DNA of 10,937 nt from Candidatus Sulfotelmatobacter sp. (GTDB lineage: Bacteria > Acidobacteriota > Terriglobia > Terriglobales > Acidobacteriaceae). The translations under genes were made by a program, and so were the position numbers. The notes beneath the pieces were generated by a model. The model was not told where the DNA came from and made no database searches. It saw nothing but the letters and a program-made list of their open reading frames with translations. Below, piece by piece: positions 5,905 to 10,937 of this stretch; position 1 is the first letter of the stretch; each line of letters starts with the position of its first letter. The stretch covers positions 1 through 10,937 of the forward strand of contig JASICF010000444.1 in NCBI GenBank assembly GCA_030044775.1, in the 5' to 3' direction.

Positions 5905-8900
5905 TCAGAATGTAATCTTGCCGACGAACTGAACGCCTCTCGGGCCTCCGCCCCCAAGGAACGGATTGCCGATACCGACATCGCCAGTCGCGGTAAGAGC
6001 CAGATTTCCGATCCCGCGTCCAGCCGGGTTCAGCCCGTTCGCCGCAGGGTCGGAAATGTAGTTCGGAAGTTCAGGATTCGAAAAGTTCGGGTGGTTGAGG
6101 AGATTGAAAAACTCGGCCCGGAGTTGCAGAACCACATGCTCACTGATCGCCGTATTCTTGAACACGGAGAAATTCCACTCCGCGAAGTTTGTTGCGACCA
6201 GTTCATTCCTGCCCAAATCGCCGAAGTGTCGAGTTCCCGCTAAACAATTGCTATCGCCGGATCCAGGAATGGCGGTTGTATTGCCAAAGGTGCAAGGCAC
6301 CTGGAACGAAGCGAGGTTAAGGAAATTGTAGGGAGCGCTTCCGTACTGGATTGGACCGACGACATCGGGACGGTCGAACCCTTCGCCGCTACCGGAGTAA
6401 TCTCCTTCAAAGTCGTAATTAAGAGTAAAGGGTTGTCCAGTCTGGATGGTCACGGCGCTGTCTACACCCCACCCATCTTTCGCCTTTGCCATGCTTCCGC
6501 CACGCTTGGGCAGTTCATAGCCAAGCTGCCAGCTAAAACGCTTGCGAATGTCAAAGTTTGAGTTGCCGCGCTCCGCACGAGTGTTATAGCTGTTATTCGG
6601 CTGGGCGGCGTTGGGGATGAAATCGTCGCTGTCGCTGGCGTTGTCAATAGAATGCGACCAGACGAAATTGGCCTGCGAAGTCAAACCGTGCCAGGCGGTC
6701 GCCCGCAGGCTGGTTTGCAGGGCGTTGTAATTGGAATTTGCCGTCGACTCCTCTTGGTTGACATAGAAGTACTTAGGGAAATTGGTTCGGGCGACATTGC
6801 TCCCGTTGTCGAAGCCCGCGATCGGACAATCCGGAGGAGCTCCACCCAACGGGCAGCTCAGGTCATAAGCCGTAATTTGCGCCTGCGTGGGCTGATTGAT
6901 ATCGCGGAAGCGAAACAGTTTGGTCCCGATGGCCCCCACATAACCGACCTGCAACATCATCTTTCTGTTCAACTGTTGCTGCACATTCAAATTGAAGTTC
7001 TGAATATAGGGCAATCGTATATTTTGGCTGGCGCCGAAGAAATCGTCGAGCGGAGTCGGGACGGAGTAAAGCGGACCGGCTCCCAGATTGTTGCCCGAGG
7101 TTCCTTCCGAAAAGATAGCGGCCGGTCCGACTCCGGCATAAGCCGGGCCTGGGCAAAAAACGCAGTTGTAAGGAATGTGGCCCAGGAAAATATCCTGGGA
7201 GAAAGCGTCATAGAATAAGCCCCATCCCGCCCGAACAACCGTTTCGCCCTTGCCGGTTAAGTCATAGGCGAGACCGATGCGCGGAGCAAAACCGTGGTAG
7301 TCAGGCTGGTATAGGCCGCTAGGCCCGCCCGGACTGCCGATTTGAACCTCGGTGCCACCAGCGGCAGGGGTCATCTCGTAAAAGAGGTTGTTCTTCTCGT
7401 GTACAACGCCGAAATAGTCCCACCTGAGGCCGTAATTCACTGTGAACTTCGGCGTCCAACGAAATTCGTCCTGAATATAAACGCTGTGATTGTTCTCTAT
7501 TGTGTGGCGTAGAGTGTCGCCCTCCGAGATCCCTCCGCCGTCCACTATACCGTTCAGTAAATCGCTGAGGTCATTAAAATCGAGACTTCCGCGGAAGCTA
7601 TTGTCCTGGATCAGCTTGATGGTCGTGCGCCGGAACTCATAACCGAGCTTGAGATCGTGGCGGCCGGTCTTCCACGAGTAATTGTCGATGAAGTGCCAGT
7701 TGGCATCGACACGCGAGCGCGGCACCGACCCCGTGGCCCCAATGGGCGAGAAGCTTCCGACATCGATTGCGGGTAGTCCGAAGTTGTAAGAGCTGGTCAC
7801 GCCGGTGTCCATGCCGATCGAGTTGGGATTGAAGCTTTGATCCTGCGGAAAGAAGCCCTCGGCAAATCGATTCCAACCGAGGCGAGCCTCGTTGATCTGG
7901 GATGAATTGATGGTCTTCACGTAGGAGATCGAAACGAGTTGGACGCGAGTGGGTGTGACTGTATTGAAGCCAGGTAACAGGCCAGCAGCCAACTGTGCGA
8001 AAGGAAAGCTCTGGGTACTGTTTCCGAAGTAGTAGCGGCCCGTCAGCAAACCCGAGGCGAAATTCTGATCGATTTTCCCAATCAGGCTGTCAATCTTATT
8101 CGTGAAGATGGTAGCGGTGGAAAGGTCGTTACCGTTTGGGCAACCACCGTCTTCCGTGCCCACCAGTGATCCGCCATATGTTCCGGGAATATTTGGCGCG
8201 GGATAGGGACTCAGGGCAAGGAGCGCAAGCGCTACTGGATTGACTTTTCCGCCGCCGCCTCTAATTGCCGCCTCATCCGCCGCAATCTGTGCGGGGTCAG
8301 GGACGCAGCTTGTTCCTCCCTGCGCCCCCGTTTCGCGCTGACCTTCATAATCGAAGAAGAAGAACGTCTTGTCCTTCACAATCGGTCCGCCGAGCGCGGC
8401 TCCGAATTGGTTGTTGTGGAAAGGATTCTTGCCCCCGGAATCAACGGTGTTGAAGTAGTTCCGCGCGCCCAACTGATCGCTGCGCCAATATTCCAGCGCC
8501 GATCCGTGCAACTTGTTTGTACCGCTCTTGGTCACAATATCGATCACAGCACCGCTGTTGCGGCCGTATTCCGCCTCATAGTTCGAGATCACCTTTAACT
8601 CAGCCACAGCATCGAGCGGCAGAATGGTAGCCGGATCGCCAAATACACCAGCCTCGTTGATAGCGGGATCATTCCGGTAGCCGTCGTTCATGTCCGTGCC
8701 GTCGAGCAGGAAATTATTCGACCGACCGCGAGACCCGTTCATCGAGAAGGTACCGTACGAGCCGGGAGAGTCAGTTATTTGGTCCGGCGATCCTGCGACA
8801 CCTGGATTCATGTAGATGAGCTTCTGGTAATCGCGGCCGTTGACTGGAAGAGATTCAATCGTATCTGAGGTCAGAGTGCCGCCAATTTCGGTCGACGTGG

Positions 8901-9276
8901 TTTCGACCTGCGGCAGAAGATCGCCCACAACTTCGACCTTGGTCGCAACCTGGCCCGCCTTCATCGTTGCATTTACGCGCCGCTCAGATGACACGTCAAC
9001 TACCACCCCGGTTGCTTCAAACGTTTGGAAACCGGCGAGGGTAATCGTTACGCTGTAAGTGCCGATGGGCAATTCCGGAAGCGCATAACTGCCGTCGGCG
9101 CTGGTTTGCGTCGTGCGCTCCAGTCCGGTGCCGACGTTCTTCACAGTGACCGTAGCTCCAGCGACGACTGCTCCCGAGGGATCGGTCACCGTGCCGAGAA
9201 TCGTGCCACGGAAGGTTTGTGCCCACAGGCTGACTGCTGTCAGAAGCACAAAGACCAACACTATGCGCGCTTTCAT
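5905..9276 (-). CDS. TonB-dependent receptor with N-terminal carboxypeptidase-regulatory-like domain (Oar-like, 1123 aa)
   Basis: This is an outer-membrane receptor of the Oar-like class abundant in Acidobacteria, presumed to import a ligand using TonB energy. A signal peptide (MKARIVLVFVLLTAVSLWAQ) leads into an Ig-like carboxypeptidase-regulatory domain at about 22-112 (GTVTDPSGAVVAGATVTVKN, then DGSYALPELPIGTYSVTITLAGF). A plug region of about 120-270 contains LPVNGRDYQ, MNGSRGRSNNFLLDGTDMND and YEAEYGRNSGAVIDIVTKSG. The remaining roughly 850 residues are a beta-barrel ending FVGKITF with the terminal aromatic expected for barrel assembly. The start is supported by GAGGAG 5 nt before the ATG. 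A possible promoter lies at 9427-9454, followed by a structured leader, and the gene is closed by a strong terminator. The ligand is unknown; sugars, peptides or iron chelates are all possible. Confidence 0.95.
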   Translation of the reverse strand: MKARIVLVFVLLTAVSLWAQTFRGTILGTVTDPSGAVVAGATVTVKNVGTGLERTTQTSADGSYALPELPIGTYSVTITLAGFQTFEATGVVVDVSSERRVNATMKAGQVATKVEVVGDLLPQVETTSTEIGGTLTSDTIESLPVNGRDYQKLIYMNPGVAGSPDQITDSPGSYGTFSMNGSRGRSNNFLLDGTDMNDGYRNDPAINEAGVFGDPATILPLDAVAELKVISNYEAEYGRNSGAVIDIVTKSGTNKLHGSALEYWRSDQLGARNYFNTVDSGGKNPFHNNQFGAALGGPIVKDKTFFFFDYEGQRETGAQGGTSCVPDPAQIAADEAAIRGGGGKVNPVALALLALSPYPAPNIPGTYGGSLVGTEDGGCPNGNDLSTATIFTNKIDSLIGKIDQNFASGLLTGRYYFGNSTQSFPFAQLAAGLLPGFNTVTPTRVQLVSISYVKTINSSQINEARLGWNRFAEGFFPQDQSFNPNSIGMDTGVTSSYNFGLPAIDVGSFSPIGATGSVPRSRVDANWHFIDNYSWKTGRHDLKLGYEFRRTTIKLIQDNSFRGSLDFNDLSDLLNGIVDGGGISEGDTLRHTIENNHSVYIQDEFRWTPKFTVNYGLRWDYFGVVHEKNNLFYEMTPAAGGTEVQIGSPGGPSGLYQPDYHGFAPRIGLAYDLTGKGETVVRAGWGLFYDAFSQDIFLGHIPYNCVFCPGPAYAGVGPAAIFSEGTSGNNLGAGPLYSVPTPLDDFFGASQNIRLPYIQNFNLNVQQQLNRKMMLQVGYVGAIGTKLFRFRDINQPTQAQITAYDLSCPLGGAPPDCPIAGFDNGSNVARTNFPKYFYVNQEESTANSNYNALQTSLRATAWHGLTSQANFVWSHSIDNASDSDDFIPNAAQPNNSYNTRAERGNSNFDIRKRFSWQLGYELPKRGGSMAKAKDGWGVDSAVTIQTGQPFTLNYDFEGDYSGSGEGFDRPDVVGPIQYGSAPYNFLNLASFQVPCTFGNTTAIPGSGDSNCLAGTRHFGDLGRNELVATNFAEWNFSVFKNTAISEHVVLQLRAEFFNLLNHPNFSNPELPNYISDPAANGLNPAGRGIGNLALTATGDVGIGNPFLGGGGPRGVQFVGKITF

Positions 9277-9340
9277 ACATGCTCCTCGATCTACAAAATT
9301 TTGGCGGTCAAATTAGCGAGGGAGTGGACTTCCGTGCAGC

Positions 9341-9416
9341 GGCTTGATTCACCAAGCCTTTATCCGGCGGGAACGGGATATTCTCCCTTCCACGGAGAAC
9401 GCGCAGCGCCCCGCCG
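9341..9416 (-). ncRNA. Candidate structured 5' leader (cis-regulatory RNA?)
   Basis: Three perfect complementary pairs lie together in the predicted leader. An outer 7-bp helix is formed by 9365-9371 with 9410-9416. It encloses a 6-bp hairpin (9381-9386 with 9394-9399, 7-nt loop). A separate 6-bp hairpin GGCTTG/CAAGCC (9341-9346 with 9353-9358, 6-nt loop) lies nearer the gene. It does not match a riboswitch class I can name. It could be a regulatory or stabilising leader, a set of protein-binding sites in DNA, or chance folding in GC-rich sequence. Confidence 0.35.
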
Positions 9417-9426
9417 CACTGCAAAC

Positions 9427-9454
9427 CTTATCCAAACCCCATCGTAAGAGTCAA
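9427..9454 (-). promoter_or_regulatory. Candidate promoter of the large TonB-dependent receptor gene
   Basis: Read on the minus strand, TTGACT (9449-9454, five of six to the -35 consensus) is followed after 16 bp by GATAAG (9427-9432, four of six to the -10). Transcription would begin near 9420, leaving a leader of about 145 nt before the ATG at 9276. Confidence 0.4.
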
Positions 9455-9588
9455 CCATTGAGTTTCAGATGGAAGCAATAGATTTTGCTGAGGGTGTGCC
9501 CCGCCGGTAACTCAAAGAATTAACACGCGAGTTAACTGAACTGGTTCACCTCGTTGAGTTTGGCACGCAGAGGCGATGAGAAGTTTGA

Positions 9589-9798
9589 TCAACGCTCTTT
9601 CCACAACCGCCAACAAACAGTCATCGCATAGGCTAAGCCGAAGCTGAGCACGAAGAAAACGCTGATGGGCGTAAGGAGCGCCAGAAAGAGGCTTCTTCCA
9701 ACAAAACCGGGAGGGTTGTTCCACAGATAACGGAATGGCGCAAGAGCGATTAGCGAAGCCGGCGCGAAAAAGATCGGTTCTATGAATGGTTTGGCCAG
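9589..9798 (-). CDS. Possible small two-helix membrane protein (69 aa) with a CTG start
   Basis: I do not recognise a family. The frame reads as a typical tiny membrane protein: a short start (AKPFIEP), a hydrophobic segment IFFAPASLIALAPF, a loop RYLWNNPPGFVGR, a strong second hydrophobic segment SLFLALLTPISVFFVLSFGLAYAMTV, and a basic end CWRLWKER. There is no ATG, GTG or TTG ahead of the first helix; an in-frame stop lies just 6 nt upstream of CTG 9798. AGGTG is placed 7 nt before this CTG, a suitable spacing. The CTG also lies only 20 nt past the stop of the upstream receptor gene, as expected in an operon. Alternatively, translation starts at GTG 9808 in another frame (a 98-residue product without recognisable features), or the gene has lost its true start and is a remnant. 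Confidence 0.4.
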   Translation of the reverse strand: MAKPFIEPIFFAPASLIALAPFRYLWNNPPGFVGRSLFLALLTPISVFFVLSFGLAYAMTVCWRLWKER

Positions 9799-9818
9799 CT
9801 GGTTTCACCTGCTAACGA

Positions 9819-10937
9819 TTAGAAGCTGATGGCGACGCCGCCACGCACAGAACGCGCGGCCTGCACCAGATACACCGTCTCGCCGTCCCGGCCCATCACT
9901 GGTACGTAACCCTCGGCCAGCAGATTGCGAAGGTCGATCACAGCTTCCATGTGCGCGGGCAGAAACCCCAAAGTCGGAATCGGCTGGCGCACCACCAAGC
10001 TGAAGAATGGATCGGCCTGTCCCGGCGAACGATTGAACATATCGACCGGCGTCAATGCTGATCCGCTTACCCAGCGATACGAGGCCATCAGGTGGGTGTG
10101 CGCGCCCGGAAGAGTTCCACTTAATTTGGCGGCCAAGGAATGCCTGCGCTCGGTGTTGATCCATTGACGCGCCTGTTGCAACTGGACGTCAGGCTGCGTG
10201 AGATCAAGCGCTCCGCCAAAGGCATAGTCGAGGGTCGCGGTTAGATCGGTACCAAACTTCCGCTGCAGAACCAACCTCAGCCCACGGGCATCGAGGGTGC
10301 CTCCGGAGTAGCTGAATGTTCCGGAGTAAACATCCGGCAGCAGGTAGCCGCCAGCGGCAGTTACCTCGCCGGCGCCGAGCAGCGCAGTGTTATCGATTCG
10401 ATCGCTGAATACCGCAAACTGGACAGTGCTGTTCTCGCCGATGCGGTGTGAGACGTTCAGTTCCTGATGGTGAGCGCTTTCCACTTGCGTCGCATAGTTC
10501 ACAACGCTCAGGCGAGGATCGGCTTCACTTGACTCCGCCGGGGCATTGTCGGGAACGTTATCAACCGGCTCGTTCGGCAAGGACGTGGCATAGTCGTATG
10601 CCACCATTGTATTGGGCGAGAGGCGGAAATTAATCGAACCGTATGGCCGGAAAACGCTGACTCGTCCCAGGAATTGAATCGTCTCGAACTGGCTGCCGAA
10701 CTTCAGCTCAACCACATCGCCCAGGGCAACATCGTCCGCGGAGTTTAGCGCCAGCGACTGGAGCGTTGCGTTGCCGAGATAAGGGTCGGACGGCGCCAAT
10801 CGCCGCGCCGCAAGGGCCAGGGATGGCCCCGAGCCGTCGGGCAGACTATGCGCATACGAAGCCCGCAAGATGGCGGTAGGCATCCCATCCCCATAAGCCA
10901 CGCTGCCGCTCAAGCCCATTCGATCCGCCGAGAAAAC
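9819..10937 (-). CDS. TonB-dependent receptor, C-terminal barrel part (5' truncated by window)
   Basis: The frame is open through the right edge, so at least 372 residues of the C-terminal region are seen and the signal peptide, regulatory domain and plug lie outside. The sequence is a run of amphipathic beta-strands, for example AILRASYAHSLP, VVELKFGSQFETIQFLGRVSVF, SINFRLSPNTMVAYDYAT, STVQFAVFSDRIDNTALLG, LRLVLQRKFGTDLTATLDYAFGG and THLMASYRWVSG. Near the C-terminus it has HMEAVIDLRNLLAEGY, similar to the last strands of TonB-dependent barrels, and it closes with RGGVAISF carrying the terminal Phe. It differs in style from the Oar-like receptor downstream, so it is not a recent duplicate. 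A Met at 10919 is internal to the open frame and is not a likely start. The ligand is unknown. The small membrane ORF follows 20 nt after its stop. Confidence 0.8.
   Translation of the reverse strand, partial: VFSADRMGLSGSVAYGDGMPTAILRASYAHSLPDGSGPSLALAARRLAPSDPYLGNATLQSLALNSADDVALGDVVELKFGSQFETIQFLGRVSVFRPYGSINFRLSPNTMVAYDYATSLPNEPVDNVPDNAPAESSEADPRLSVVNYATQVESAHHQELNVSHRIGENSTVQFAVFSDRIDNTALLGAGEVTAAGGYLLPDVYSGTFSYSGGTLDARGLRLVLQRKFGTDLTATLDYAFGGALDLTQPDVQLQQARQWINTERRHSLAAKLSGTLPGAHTHLMASYRWVSGSALTPVDMFNRSPGQADPFFSLVVRQPIPTLGFLPAHMEAVIDLRNLLAEGYVPVMGRDGETVYLVQAARSVRGGVAISF

Larger units (their letters stand above)
9277..9588 (-). promoter_or_regulatory. Upstream region and leader of the large TonB-dependent receptor gene
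   Basis: No gene is seen in these 312 bases. On the minus strand they hold a candidate promoter (9427-9454), then a leader of about 145 nt with several perfect complementary segments (9341-9358 and 9365-9416), a 10-bp AT-rich palindrome CAAAATTTTG (9294-9303) and the ribosome site GAGGAG beside the ATG. Upstream of the promoter is another small inverted repeat, TTAAC-ACGCGA-GTTAA (9520-9535). I see no U-tract terminator after the small ORF ending at 9589. Confidence 0.5.

Noticed and set aside
6652..7218. Plus-strand ORF of 188 codons
   Set aside because: It lies wholly inside the TonB-dependent receptor gene on the opposite strand and has no recognisable features.
9341..9365. GGCTTG/CAAGCC hairpin followed by TTTAT as a plus-strand terminator
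   Set aside because: No plus-strand gene precedes it, the stem is only 6 bp and the T-run is short; a role in the minus-strand leader fits better.
9277..9420. Cobalamin or other known riboswitch upstream of the TonB receptor
   Set aside because: No B12-box-like or other conserved riboswitch core was found by eye; the structure is reported only as an unclassified candidate.
9512..9808. Minus-strand ORF of 98 codons starting at GTG 9808
   Set aside because: The product looks unstructured and out of frame with a much more protein-like membrane ORF on the same strand; kept only as an alternative reading of that locus.

Overview
The window looks like chromosome from an acidobacterium (class Terriglobia or a relative). 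It is moderately GC-rich. It carries a large TonB-dependent receptor with an N-terminal carboxypeptidase-like regulatory domain (the Oar-like type that is expanded in Acidobacteria), part of a second TonB-dependent receptor, and several secreted or envelope proteins of a style common there. The taxonomic call is inference from protein style; no ribosomal RNA or other marker gene is present.

Layout, left to right. At 2-532 (+) lies the C-terminal catalytic half of a tyrosine recombinase, cut by the left edge. It ends 80 bp before the 3' end of a tRNA-Lys(CTT) gene (613-688, -), the usual arrangement of an integrative element seated at a tRNA gene. Next comes a minus-strand envelope/signalling cluster: an outer-membrane beta-barrel protein (1830-2426), a PilZ-type putative c-di-GMP receptor (1470-1805) and a small unknown protein (952-1302). 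Divergent from it on the plus strand are two adjoining genes. The first is a secreted protein of unknown function with a conserved GHPIQGA segment (2569-3555). The second is a PagL-like lipid A deacylase (3556-4206) whose start directly follows the stop of the first.

Convergent with these, on the minus strand, is a secreted TPR protein (4258-5718). A strong bidirectional hairpin terminator (5855-5890) separates it from the 1123-residue TonB-dependent receptor (5905-9276, -). That receptor has a roughly 145 nt leader that can fold into several perfect helices, downstream of a plausible promoter. Upstream is a short two-helix membrane ORF that lacks a standard start codon (9589-9798, -), placed 21 nt after the stop of a second TonB-dependent receptor (9819-10937, -), whose N-terminal part lies beyond the right edge.

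Taken together, most of the window concerns the cell envelope: outer-membrane uptake, lipid A remodelling and a likely c-di-GMP-linked output. I saw no CRISPR array, toxin-antitoxin pair, transposase or recognisable defence system. The points most worth following up are the recombinase/tRNA junction, the structured leader of the large receptor, and the non-ATG small membrane ORF.
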